From: Gordionus sp. m RMFG-2023
Taxonomy: Eukaryota > Nematomorpha > Gordioida > Chordodea > Parachordodidae
Assembly: GCF_954871325.1 (NCBI RefSeq)
Contig: NC_088775.1
Span: forward strand, 11,137,561 to 11,201,560
Length of the DNA: 64,000 nt
Direction of reading: 5' to 3'
Shown here: piece by piece, positions 48,540 to 61,069 of the stretch
How the letters are laid out: each line of letters begins with the position of its first letter
Position numbering within the stretch: position 1 is the first letter of the stretch
Notes under the pieces: generated by a model
What the model saw: the letters and a program-made list of their open reading frames with translations, nothing else
Told to the model about the DNA's origin: nothing
Databases searched by the model: none
Translations under genes and position numbers: made by a program

Positions 48540-48781
48540 AGCTAGCAAAGTTCTTTGGAGAGAATAATGCCATTGAAGTTTATGGCCAGCCTATTTCTGA
48601 AGGAGAAGCCTTCTCGAGGATCGTCGATAATGCAGATGTGAGATCCTAAATCTTTAAAGAAGGATAATGCAAGCTTACCAAAGGAAATTAAGGTTATGGA
48701 TATTATTGGAACAAATATATGATCTTCTGAGATAGTAATTATTTTTATAAATAATTTAATATATGACCTAATTTTCATCAA
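48540..48781 (-). pseudogene. LINE REL-endonuclease C-terminal fragment
   Basis: The minus-strand frame includes HIFVPIISITLISFGKLALS, FFKDLGSHI, DDPREGFSFRNRLAI, which matches the region just downstream of the PD-(D/E)xK motif in the fragment at 4018-4866 (there FGNHALIFKSLGKKI and GDPQEGFYLR). It is a separate, shorter relic of the same type of element. No reverse transcriptase is present nearby. Confidence 0.6.
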
Positions 48782-51067
48782 AATTTAGAAGTTAATTTAT
48801 TTAAAAATTTACAAGTTATTATTTATAAAATTAATAACCACTATTTATATTAATTTTTTTTAAAAAAATATATACTTTATATTTATAACGACATAATGAA
48901 AAACGATTAAAAGGGAGATATACTTAAAAATATATTGGATTAGTTAATACATATATATCTGTATTTGCATAATACTGGCTAATAACAAGTCCATTTTTTC
49001 TTACTTAGTTCCTGACTATAGAGATAGAAGTATTTATTTTCGCTTTATGACTAGAAAATCATTTAAGATTTTAAATTAAATGACAACATAAAGTTATTGT
49101 TGGATTATCAAAAATATACTATAACCCAAACCGGCGCGCTTAAATTTTTGATCGGGTTTTTTGATCCAGCCCGCAACTTTTTTATCCGGTCGGTAAAATA
49201 ATTTTTGTACAAGTTTTCCGGTCTCTAGTGAATATCAAACGACATCTGAATTCATGATGCCATTAACCTTAATTTAATTTTTCATTTTAATTTACTTATT
49301 GATAACATATCAGGTGGGTAAATCAAAAAGGAGGGAAATCCCCCCATTTCAAATTTGTGTTCTAGTAGATATTTTCTTAAAGCTAATAAAAATTACCCTC
49401 CCCCAAAAATGTATATAATATATCACTATAAAAAAAAATTAGTAAAAAGTTAATAACTTATTAAAATAACGACTATTTTAATTCAAAATATTAGGGAAAA
49501 AACATTTTTACATAAAAAAAAGTGAAAACCAAAAATTATTTTTATAAAAATTTAATATAGCCAGAGGCCTACATTAAGTGGATCTAATTACCTTCAATAA
49601 AATTTATGACGGCGAAACTGCCTAATAGTGTTTTCCTCTCTATAGGAAAATCCTGGATACGCCTTTTTATTGTATATTAAATAATTGGCTAACGAACCCT
49701 AATTCTAAAAAAAAAAAATTTGATTGCGATATTTTGAATTTTTAAATCGAAATTTATATTTATAAATTATTTATTATTATAATGATCGAAATCGTATAAT
49801 ATTATAATACTTTATATTTTTTTTATGCACCATTTATAGTTTAAATTAAATTATTGAATAATTTATAAATCTAAACTACTGTATAATTTATACTAGGGAA
49901 GAATAATAAGAACACTAATTTAAAAATAATATTCAAATTTGTAACTAATAAGGATTCGCTTGCTTAGAAACATTAATTATTTATATGATTGACTACCCGA
50001 TTGAGTTATTGTATATAATTATAATTCCCCAAAGTGTTCAGGTATTTATTTTACACCGTCAGATAGAAAGAGTAATTATTCACTGACTAATAATAATCTC
50101 AAACTAGTCATGTGAAAAGGTGGCAGCTGAAAATTAAATATTTGGCAAGGGGCAGGGTTCATTTCCTTTGAGTATTAAAAAATAATAATATTGTTTAAAA
50201 AAATGCTAATATATTTTTTTTTAAATAAAAAATTAATATTTTATTTTGAGATGGACAGGAACTGTGATTCATTTGCTTAATAACAAACGATGTTAGTCAA
50301 ATTCTTCTTGCGTTTAGAAATAAAAAACAATCTTTTGCTTGAAAAAAAAATTTTTTTGTAAATTTAGACAAAGTATTATTACAAAATTTGTTGATAAAAA
50401 ATCTGTTAAAGAGATGACGAGCAATCTAATATTAATTCCACAGTAACTTTTTTGTGCTTAGAAACATAAATGTTATCAGAATTCTTTCATGGTCAATTTT
50501 TAAAGAATACTTATTTTTAATTGTAGCATCAGGATTTAATCATTTTTTAAAAAAATCTGTCAAGCAACTAATTTAATTATACCTATATAGCCTTTTACCT
50601 AACCCTAACCTCGTCCAAAAGATTGGTTTCAGAAAAATATTTGTCCCACCGTATATTAAACAAGAAAAAAAGTGTGGCTAGAAAAAAATATATAAAAATA
50701 ATAATCCCTGAGACTTACAAAAAATGTTATTAAAGAAGTTGTGTTATATGTATATTAGTGAAGAGGTCAATTGTCCGGTTCTATCGGTTTAAACGGAAAT
50801 TGAATCTAACTGATTGACGATCGGTCTTTTTTAAAACGGACTGATCTTTTATTTCAATAACAATCTAATGTAAACCACGATCTGGACCGGTCTATTTACT
50901 AAAACCGTGATCCAATCCGGTTTGGAGTATGAGGTCCAGACTATGACCTTTACTAATGTATATTGATACTTTTCAAGGCTATTGAAATATATTCCATAGG
51001 GAAGGATGACTAGGATTTTTTTCTGCTTTGGGGATTTATTTTTAAATTTCTGTTTTTAATAAGGAAA
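48782..51067. other. AT-rich gap with hAT-like fragments
   Basis: At 49311-49660 the sequence has the A/C-tract and TATAGGAAAATCCTGGATACGCC pattern of a terminal fragment related to elements E, F and G, without a clear duplication. At 50760-50930 paired CCGGTT/AACCGG words suggest a short inverted-repeat element. At 49130-49210 CCGGCGCGC and CCAGCCCGC words look like another worn terminus. No gene is recognised. Confidence 0.45.
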
Positions 51068-51075
51068 TGGGGAGG

Positions 51076-52636
51076 CAGGCGCGTAACCAATGGGGGAGAA
51101 AGGGGGAAATTCCCCCCCCCCATCGCAAATTTGACTATTTTCATAAATATCATTTTAAGCTAATAAAAATTTTACCCCCCCCCCCAGACCCCCCCCCCCA
51201 CAAATCAAAATTTTACAAATATTTGAATATCAATTTTCCAACATATTATTCAAAAATATTAATAAAATGTAAAAATATTTAGTCAAAGAGATTGAAATCA
51301 AACGATAATTTATAAATAAGGCTGAGCATGAAAAAAAGTAATGTGTCGTTAGCAGCGATATCATTATTGAATTCAATTGATCAATCAGAGTTTATCATTG
51401 CTGCTAGTTGCATCAATGAATTATTTTTAGCTCACTACTTTGTAGAAATTTACAAAAACCAAATTTAGATTTGGTTTAAGTTATTGATTTGGCGGAAAAT
51501 ATACATGAACAGGTAGATACAATAAGAATGAATGTAGATAAATATTTTCATAATATTTATCTAGACGTTGAATCGAAGGCTAAATTTTATGATATAATAC
51601 TAATTAAACCTCGTCTAGCACCTAGGCCATTTTTGAGATGAAAATAAATATTGGCTCAACTGAAGAATATTCTAAAATATCCATTTTCATCCCATTCTTA
51701 GATACTTTTTTATAGCAAATAAAAGTACGGGTTTTAGATAAAAAACAAGTCTTTAGCAATCTTCAAGTTTTATTACCCAAAGATCCTTCTTCATTTTCTA
51801 ATGCCACTATTGGTAAAATTAAATATTTAGAAAAATTTTATTCCTATGAGATTGATACTGAAATAAATTTAATCAGTGAATTCGAATTGTGGTATAAATA
51901 TTTATACGTTTAGCTATTTTACCTGAGCATGCTATTGATGCGCTCAATCGGTGTAAAGAAACCTTGGCTCAATTTCCTAATATTTCGAAGTTGTTTTATA
52001 TTCTTGCATGTTTGCCTATTACAACATGTACGATGAAAGGACTTTTTCCAACTTGAGAAGGTTGAAAACATATTTACGAAGTACTGAATCTCGGCTAAAT
52101 GGGTTAGCTCTGTTAAATATACACAGAGATTTGGTTCCAAAGACAAACGAAATGATTAAAAATCTTGTATTTGATAAGAAGTTAAAAAAACTTGTTAATT
52201 TAATTATTTTCTAGTCAATATTTTAAACTACTATTAGTATTTTCAATAAAAAAAATTATATTCTACTTATATTGTATGAGAATTTAAGCTGAGGCTAGTT
52301 TTTAAAGCAAATTTTATAAAAAAAATGACATTACACTTTATTTCAACTTTACATATAAATAAACCTTTACATTTAAAAAAACTTTATGAAATATAATATA
52401 CCTAACTTGAAATAATAAAAAAGAGGCTTGTAATATCCTATCCATAAGCACGAATTAGTAAATAATAGTTAAAAATTGAAATTTATTATTAAATTATTCA
52501 TAATTTAATAGAATAGCTAAATAAGACCCGGCCGAAGGCCGGGGAAAGCTGGCCGAAGGCCAGGTAAAAGGAATTTGGGGGCGAAGCCTCCAAAAAAATT
52601 TTTCCCCCCTATAAGAAAATCCTGGATACGCCACTG
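51076..52636 (+). mobile_element. hAT element with partial transposase (copy G)
   Basis: The ends CAGGCGCGTAACC and, reversed, CAGTGGCGTATCCAGG are flanked by an exact duplication TGGGGAGG (51068-51075 and 52637-52644). Plus-strand fragments follow hAT order: NVDKYFHNIYLDVESKAKFY and IKPRLAPRP (51490-51630), EYSKISIFIPFLDTF (51660-51710), VLDKKQVFSNLQVLLPKD (51735-51790), and the dimerisation motif RTFSNLRRLKTYLRSTESRL then NGLALLNIHRD (52030-52130). The last motif is of the ZMYM1/Tip100-like type. At least three frame breaks separate them and the N-terminal half is missing. Its terminal core GGCGTA-CCAGG is shared with families E and F. Confidence 0.85.
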
Positions 52637-52644
52637 TGGGGAGG

Positions 52645-54763
52645 GTTCATATTTTATAAACCTCCCGGAACTCATTAATATTTTTTGATCTACAATTTAA
52701 TATAAATAAACTATTTTCTTTATTATCTAGTAAAATAATTGAGTATTGCACATTACATTACATTAAAATGAACATTTGTAATATAAGATTTGGGATTATA
52801 AAAAAATTGACTTTCTATCGAGTCTTAAAATGCGAGATAAAGAACTGATTGTATTAATAGCCCTTTTACTATTAGGAGATATTATACTCAGATATATTAA
52901 ATGTAATCTAATAAATGCAGCTTGCAGGATTTGTGACACAAATTTGGAAACTTATGCCAATATGTAGAATTTAATTTGTGCCACAACTGAATAACAGGAG
53001 AATCGACTAAACCTTACTTGGAAACTATAATGAGGCGTGAACTAGGGGGAAAATATAGAGCACAATGTAAGAATTAAATAATGGAATGCCAAGTTAGTTT
53101 CGATATCTGAGACCTAGGGCTAGCATATCAATATTTTCTTAGTTTACCCATTATAAAATCAGATATTGGTATTTAGAACCAACCTCTGAATCAATTCAAT
53201 AGTAATGATATATTAGTTTAAATAATATCTATTGTCAACCTACTGCTCCGAGGTGAAAATAGAAGCTACTTACCTCCATACATTTTAGAGGGAGTAGCGA
53301 ATAAATTGTGGAAAGAAGGTGAATCTCAGTCATGTTGCTTACAATTTTATCTTTCTCGAGTAGACGACGAAAATGCAAATATTATTCAAAAATTAATAAA
53401 TATTTTTTAAAACTCAATTATATAAAGTTCTTATTGAATCCAAAATTCTTGAAAAATTAGCTACCATCGCTTATCAAAATAATGTCCTTGGAAAAATAAC
53501 TCAACTATTATAGCATATCTATATAACTTTGACTTCATGTAATTCTTTATTCCGATCAAATAAACCACTTATGCAAATTTTATTAATCACGTATCCGATA
53601 ACAACATTATAAGAGTACAATCATAAACCTCCCATATAAACATTCTCATCCCATTCAATAATCTTAATCATTCTCGAACTTTCATCCATCTCCAAAAAAA
53701 TATGCTGTGAATTAATGATTCTTGTCTGTTCCCGGTATTCGGTAGCTAATCACTATAGCTACAATTGAATTCAATTGAATCTTTTGCTCACAGGGACATT
53801 TTCTTCTTCCTCGCCTATTTCCTTACTGTGCTAAACAGACAACACTGCATAAATTTATGTTCAGTAATCTCAAATCAATTTGTAGTTAATCTTAACCTTT
53901 TTAAACACAATTATGGTTATAATTTTCTTATATTTTGGAAACTTATGAATATGGTTTAATTTTAAAAAATATATAAGGAAATTCAATAGTTTTAAACATA
54001 TATATATATATATATATTAATAATCAACAAAACAAATAGTATTGGTATTGTTAGCTAGCCTTTGACCTATTCGTAATGCATACGATCCTACGTTAACGTT
54101 ACTAGAGGACAGGGGGCGCTAGGAAACCGAACCATTTAATAACAGTAATCAAGACTCTGGTAATCCCTTTGCCCGTAATTATATTAGCTTATTTCTGTTA
54201 GATCCTTATCTGTAAAATGAGCCTCCTAGGGAATCTATTATTTATTCCGGATGTTTCAGCTGGGGTTTATTTATTAAGCTCTAAAATTAAAAATTATTCA
54301 AAAAAGAAATTATTGATTCAATTGTATTTCTATAAATATAAGTCTTGCTAACTTAATTTAAGTGTTTTAAAAAAATTTTTATAAATATTTGTTTAAAATA
54401 ATTATTTTTTAAAATATCGTTTTATTTTTTTTAGATATTTATAGAGATATTACATAAGATTTTTTTAAGGGGTAGGGCACTATTAAATTGATTTTTTCCA
54501 TATAAGATTTATTGGGTATCTTTAAGATTACCTACTGCAGGTCTTTGGCTATGTTATATTTTTTAAATAGTTTAAGATTTTTCACTATTTCTTTATTGTA
54601 ACTTCTTTTCTTTTCTTTTTTTTAAAAAAAATTGAATTATAATCTTTGAAAAATTTTTTAAATTATACTTATTTTTCTTTCTTGGGGGGAAGAGCTGAGG
54701 AGGGGGATTTTTATTAGAAGAACTTGCAAATTTATGAAGAGGGAATTCAAAAATGAAAAGAAT
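52645..54763 (+). other. Gap with unassigned coding-like fragments
   Basis: At about 53265-53410 a plus-strand frame reads SYLPPYILEGVANKLWKEGE then CCLQFYLSRVDDENANIIQK and ends at a stop. At about 52920-52965 another gives INAACRICDTNLETYAN, and near 54160 GNPFARNYISLFLLDPYL. These are protein-like but I recognise no family and see no splice model that joins them. A (TA)n microsatellite lies near 54000. Confidence 0.4.
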
Positions 54764-55952
54764 CATAGGCGTAGCTAGGATTTTCATAAATGTGGGGGGG
54801 AATTAAAAAATTATTGGGGGCTTCGCCCCCAGACCCTCTTTTGGGCGGGCCTTCGGCCCGCTTTTCCCAGGCCTTCGGCCGGGTTACTTTAGTGTATATA
54901 TAATAATAAAATATTTTTACAAATTTTAATAAAAAAATAATCCTGGAACAAATATGAAATATATTTTCATTAGTTAATATAAAATAAAAATATAATAAAT
55001 TACTTGTATTGTATATACCTTAATATAAGAGCATGGTAATAATTTATTCCAAACAATTATAAGAAATTTATTTATAAAAAGTAAGTAGACATATAGTTGA
55101 TTTTACTCTATTATATAGAATTAGTTATAAAATACTAGGTAAAATTCCACTTTTACAGACATATTTGACAGTTAGAGAATATATTACAGTTAATAATTTA
55201 ACAAATTTTACTAATCAATGCTCTTGATATTAAATATAGCAACAATTTGCATTTAATTATTTAACGCCATCTATATATTTTAAGTAAAAATGATATTAAA
55301 ATTTAATCTTCATATTATTCATCCCACAATGTCTTAAGATATTTTCTGATGTCCTTATCAATATTTTATACTTTTCTGTAAAATATATAATTCGCTATAT
55401 TGGTAAAAATTACTTGATTGTCATTTGATAATTAGATATACTGTAAATCTACGACATATAATATTCCACTGTTTGTATTGTGCTTTAATATTTTTTTTAA
55501 TTTATGATTTAATTTTATCAATAGTTTTATAATTATATTTTACTTTTATTAAGATGAATAAATTAAAATTACTCACTTTATAAAAAATTATATTTGATAT
55601 ATTATATTATTTAGTAATTTTATGGATCTATAACATTTCACTTCTGTCTTAAGACTTATCCTTGGCTTATATTCCATTTATTAAAAAACATTTTTGGTTC
55701 ATTTTATAAATTTATAAATTTATTTTCCCAAAAATCTATAAATTATGATGAATAGTTTTATAAAAAAATATCAACTTTTACATTCTTTCTTCCAAATTAT
55801 TATTTATGATATATGCATACATATTTGAGGGTCAGGGAGTGGGAGGACTAAGGGGGAGAATTTTTATTAGCTTAAAATGATATTTACAAAAAGTGATAAA
55901 TTTCTGAAGGGGGGGGGAATTTCCCCTTGCCCCCCCCCTGGCTACGCCTATG
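54764..55952. mobile_element. hAT-like non-autonomous element, copy F2 (complete ends)
   Basis: The ends CATAGGCGTAGCTAGG and, reversed, CATAGGCGTAGCCAGG are flanked by an exact 8-bp duplication AAAAGAAT (54756-54763 and 55953-55960). The interior matches copy F1 along most of its length, including the GGGGGCTTCGCCCCCAGACC and CCTTCGGCC blocks at the left. It has no open frame of note; the minus-strand frame at 54593-54787 is only a translation of flanking T-runs. Confidence 0.9.
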
Positions 55953-55960
55953 AAAAGAAT

Positions 55961-56170
55961 GATGTTTATGAATAATTTTAAGTATATATAAAAAAATTTA
56001 AATTTATAATAATTATTTTGAATATTTATGAATAATTTTAAGTATCTATGAATAATTTTAAATTTATGATAATAATTTTGAATATTGATGAATAATTTTG
56101 AAAATCTATAAATAATTTCGTATATTTACAAATAAATTCAAATATTTACAAATTATTTTAGTGATTTTAA
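55961..56170. repeat. Short tandem repeats (ATGAATAATTTTAAGTAT type)
   Basis: About eight imperfect units of ~25-30 bp containing (A/C)TATGAATAATTTT follow the right end of F2. From 56180 to 56300 paired CGAATACGAAT-type words suggest another worn transposon end. Confidence 0.65.
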
Positions 56171-58238
56171 ATAATATTTATGATTTGGAATTGAATAAAA
56201 TATTATTCGTATTCGATTCGAATTTTCGAAAATAATTTTGCTAATTGTTTTATACGAATCAAATAAAATCGAATATCAAATAACGAATAATTAGTTTGTG
56301 TATAATTTTAGTTATTTATTATATTTACATCATATTAATATCATAATAAAAGCATAGAAGCGAAATTAAGATATTAAGAAAGTTTGATATAATATACTTG
56401 CTTAAGATTTTTTACTATTATAATATGAAATCCTAAATTATCCTGCATTTTTATCGTATTAATATAAAAGGTTATTTATAAAGTTGAAAAATAATAATAA
56501 TAAAAAAAAATATACCTCCTCATTTCTGAAAAATTAAAATATTTTAAAATGTATTACTGGTGGCCTAATGGATGATCAAAATGGTGTGTGAAAGTGTGGA
56601 TGCCCATCCCTTCAAAAACTTGTCTGTTTTGATTTATATCATTTTAATTTTCCCCTACATTGTATACGATATGCTGCTATAAAGCATATAAAAGAAAAAT
56701 AAGTATAAATAATTAATTTCTTTTGACTACAATTCAAAATTAAATTGTCAGAATAATCATTAAAAAAAAATTATTTTTTAAAATCTGGCAGAGACTAGTG
56801 TTGCTAGATAGTCGAGTTCTCCAGACTTCCTCCGAATCGCAATTGCAATAACGTGAACGAGTTTTCAGTTGATTAGTTGACTCATTTTTACAACTCAATT
56901 CGTAAACCCAAGTCGTGACTCGAGGAATACACTATTTTGTTTCTACCACTCTTCAATATTAATGTAAAAAATAAATAACTACCACATATGCCATATTTAC
57001 TATCTTTACTATTCAAATTTCTTCACATAAAAAATGTCTAATATAATTAAAAAAATGATTAAACAATATGAAATAACATTAGCAGTGGAGTCTCTAGGGG
57101 GAGGCGCAGGGTCTCGAGCCCCCTGAAAAATTTGAATAGCCCTCTGAAGCAAAAAATTTTTTTTTTAATGGCTCCTTAATATCTCCTTGAACTAAAAATA
57201 AATTTTTTTGATGCCCACTGAATGATTTCTTTTATAATTCCATTAAGTAATATAGATATAATTTTATTATTTCAAGAATATTTAAATTTTTATTAAATGA
57301 ATATTATTTTAATTATTAGATTAGATTAATACATATAAATTATATTTCCACTATGTCAGCTAGCAATCAAATTCTGTATTAAAAATATAATATCAATAAT
57401 TCACTAAATATTAATTTAGCTTTAACAGTTGAAGTTTAATTGACTTTTATTATTTAAATTATTATTCAACCCTAATTAAATAAATATAATCATATATTAT
57501 TTGAAAATTAACAAATTTAATATTGTAATTAGCCGATTTCAAAATGAATAATCAACTGTAAACCTATTTTTAAATTTTATTATGTCCAAATAAGTATAAG
57601 AGATTTCTTTATAAAAAGTAAGTAGACATATAGTTTATAATCCTCTACTATATACAGTTGTTTATAAAATATTAGATATAATGTCACTTTTATAGACGTA
57701 TTTGAGATTTGACAGTTTTATACAGTTAATATTATAATAAAATTTACTAATAAATGGTTCTGATAATAAATATAAGAACAAATTGCATTTGAGTATTTAA
57801 CGCCATTTATTTAGTTATAAATAATTTTTAAAATTAAAAATTTTATTATTCATCCTGCAATAGATGTAATAAATTTGATATCTTTTCTTCTCTTTTTTAC
57901 GTGTTTTTAGGAAAGCTATTTTTTTCTTTTTCGAAAAACAGTCTTGAGTTAAATTTTTAATACAAGTATATTTTTGATATTATTACAAACTACTATTATT
58001 TTAAGATATAATATACCAAGGTGGTGCGACAAAATATAAAACCTTAATAGTTTCATCATATCATTCTGGTTCTTGTTTTATAGTTAGAAAATGTTTCATT
58101 TCTAATATGGCATTGCCGTGTAACCAGGCTTCAATATATTTGCATAATTATTTCTTCCAAAGATTTTTAGTGTTTTTATTTTATCAATTTATCCAACATA
58201 ATAAATTCTGATATTAGTTTACTCGTGAGTGTCATAGC

Positions 58239-58678
58239 TGTTGTAACTGTTGAAAAAAAGAAGAAATAAATTTAATATAATACATCAAATGTCAGTTATT
58301 TTCTGACAGGAAAATTAAGTTTTCCTTGGGGGAAGAAGAAGAGACAAGGATCACGGGGTGTATTTCATTGTTCGGAAAAACCCGTAGTTGGAGATTGGGA
58401 GATATTGGATTAGATGTCAGCTGTGGACCTTTGGATGTCAGCTGTGGACCTTTGAGAAATGAAGAATTGGATAATTATATTATGTTATATTTTTCTACAT
58501 ATTTTATGTTAGATTGTTGTGGTTTTATTGGAAATAAAGATAATTATGTTAAATATGGATCGTTGTTAATGGTCAATGGTATTTATTTAATATTATTAGA
58601 AAGAATTATTTTGGGTTGTTAAGTTATATAATTGAGAGTAAAGGGCATTTTTATTATATTGTAAGGTAACTTTTTTTA
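58239..58678. repeat. Left LTR, 440 bp
   Basis: Contains a hairpin TGTCAGTTATTTTCTGACA, a perfect tandem pair of a 22-bp unit (GATGTCAGCTGTGGACCTTT, near 58412-58456) and an open frame of 98 codons (58326-58622). Its only start-like codons at the beginning are non-ATG. Confidence 0.9.
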
Positions 58679-60499
58679 TTGTTGCCAGCTGACCAAGATC
58701 GAAAGAGTGGGTTGATTCGGTTTTAAAGTAAAACAAAATTTTTGTTGTATACATATTACATAAGAGAAATTTTGACAATGCAATGTACTACAAACTATAC
58801 AGATACATGAGTTTAAGGATATCTATACTTTTATATTTAACTTAAAAGGTGTAAGATAGAAAGTATGTAATGAGTATTAGGCAGAAATATGGAAATAAGA
58901 TCAGGAATTTAAGACAGTAATATTTGGTATATTATCTTATGTCTAGATGTATATGGTACATATAATCTTGATCATTATTTGGTATGCCTTAAAACTCATT
59001 GAATGGTGTTATAGGTATTCCGTCATAGGAAGCTGAAAGACCTCATGAACAGCAGGACAGAAAGGATTGTTAAATATTTAAATATGTGAAATTTATGAAA
59101 ATATATATGGATATAGACTTTTGTAATAAAGTGTGTATTATTTAATTATGCATTTTGGGTTTGTAAAGGGATGAATATGTATGGGATAATTTATTATTAA
59201 TTAAGGTTAATATATTGCATAGGTAACATATGATATATTTAACTATGAATTATTATTTATAATGTTAATATATTGTATAGGTAACATATGATATATTTAA
59301 TTATGAATGAGAATTTGAAGGAATTGAAGTATGATGAAGTCAGAATAATATCTATAATGTTAGATGTGGATAGTTATTTTGATTTAGTGTCTGCATTTAG
59401 TGTATATATAAATTGGATAGGAATTTGTATGATACATTAGATGGTGTATAATATTTTTTTTTCCAAATTATGAAATCTTTATATTTAATATATATATTTT
59501 TTTTTTAAATTATAAATTTTTATAAGAAGTTTTATTTGCAATTATTATATTATTTGTGTGGTATGCAATGATGTGAAGGGAAAATATTTTTACAGATAAG
59601 GTCAGCCCGTGTTGAGGGGTATGCCTTGAGGTGAAAATATTGTTTAGTTTGCATACTGGGGAAAGTTTTTTTTTTTGTAAATTTATGCTGCATAATACAT
59701 TTTTTTAAATAATTTTATAACACATCACATTTTACTATTTAATTATGAACATATTTTTAAAGAAAAGACTCAAATTATTTTATATTGTGAAGGTATATTA
59801 AAAATTCTTTACATATATACCATATAGCCCATTATATTATCAATTTTTGTTACTTTGCATTCTACATTTTTGTGAATTTGTGCTAATTGTGATGACAGAG
59901 TTAGGTAGAAATGGTATATTTTTCTTAGGATACTGAGTAATTCCTAGATGGAAAATATTGTATTTTCTACATATTATATATTTGTTCCTTCATATATAAT
60001 ATTAAATGTATTTATATACGTATGTATTGTAATTTTATTTTTAATCTTTGTTCGGCCAAGTTTCGCAATTATTTTTAATACCTAAAGATGGATTTTTATA
60101 TTCATTTTAGGAAATATTTATAAAGATGTAGCTTTGTTTTTTTTTCACATGATAGAATGAAAATTACATGTGTTGAAATTGCGTTTCACACATAGACAAT
60201 GTTTTCACATTACATTATTATATGTAAAATCATTATTTCCTAATTACCATGAATCATATCCTAATAATGTATATTATAGCTAGTAGTTCCCAAATGTCTT
60301 AAAATGAATAAATTATTATGTTTTGCGGATATTACATTGTCCATATTAATGTTCCGTAGATTATAAATGCAGATACCCCAATGTACATGTCATTATTGAT
60401 AATGTCTGTTTTGGCGATTTTATATTGAAATGTACTGGAGTTATTATATTATAAATCATTATAAGGGAAGTTGATTCGATAAATTCCCTGAACATCTTC

Positions 60500-60590
60500 A
60501 AGGCGTCCCAATACAATTATAATGGGCGAGTCGATACAATTCAAAGAGGTGATTCGATACAATTCAAAGGGGCGATTTGATACAACACCA
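60500..60590. repeat. Short tandem repeats before the right LTR
   Basis: Four units of the type GGGCGAGTCGATACAATT, AGGTGATTCGATACAATTCA, GGGGCGATTTGATACAA follow each other about every 21-27 bp, just left of the purine-rich stretch that precedes the right LTR. The left part of the interior (58679-60490) has no coding frame. Confidence 0.75.
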
Positions 60591-60629
60591 CCACAAAGAG
60601 AGGGACGCTGGGCTTGTGAAGGATGGGCG

Positions 60630-61069
60630 TGTTGTAACTGTTGAAAAAAAGAAGAAATAAATTTAATATAATACATCAAATGTCAGTTATTTTCTGACAG
60701 GAAAATTAAGTTTTCCTTGGGGGAAGAAGAGGAGATAAGGATCACGGGGTGTATTTCATTGTTCGGAAAAACCCGTAGTTGGAGATTGGGAGATATTGGA
60801 TTAGATGTCAGCTGTGGACCTTTGGATGTCAGCTGTGGACCTTTGAGAAATGAAGAATTGGATAATTATATTATGTTATATTTTTCTACATATTTTATGT
60901 TAGATTGTTGTGGTTTTATTGGAAATAAAGATAATTATGTTAAATATGGATCGTTGTTAATGGTCAATGGTATTTATTTAATATTATTAGAAAGAATTAT
61001 TTTGGGTTGTTAAGTTATATAATTGAGAGTAAAGGGCATTTTTATTATATTGTTAGGTAACTTTTTTTA
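60630..61069. repeat. Right LTR, 440 bp
   Basis: Near-identical direct copy of the left LTR, of equal length, with the same hairpin, 22-bp tandem pair and 98-codon open frame (60717-61013). Followed directly by the 5-bp duplication ATAGC. Confidence 0.9.

Larger units (their letters stand above)
58239..61069. mobile_element. Non-autonomous LTR element (fossil), structurally whole
   Basis: Two 440-bp direct repeats (58239-58678 and 60630-61069) flank a ~1.95-kb interior. A 5-bp duplication ATAGC lies outside (58234-58238 and 61070-61074). The repeats start TGTTGTAACTG and end CTTTTTTTA. The interior has no gag, protease or polymerase sequence, and a purine-rich stretch precedes the right repeat, so it looks like a small non-coding LTR element (TRIM/LARD-like) that depended on another element. 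The repeats differ at about three positions, so insertion was recent. It interrupts element E3. Confidence 0.85.

Noticed and set aside
54593-54787. 64-codon minus-strand open frame
   Set aside because: Lys/Phe/Pro-rich translation of T- and G-runs overlapping the left end of element F2.
58326-61013. The 98-codon frames as host genes
   Set aside because: They lie inside the two LTRs of a mobile element and lack a normal ATG at the beginning of the frame.
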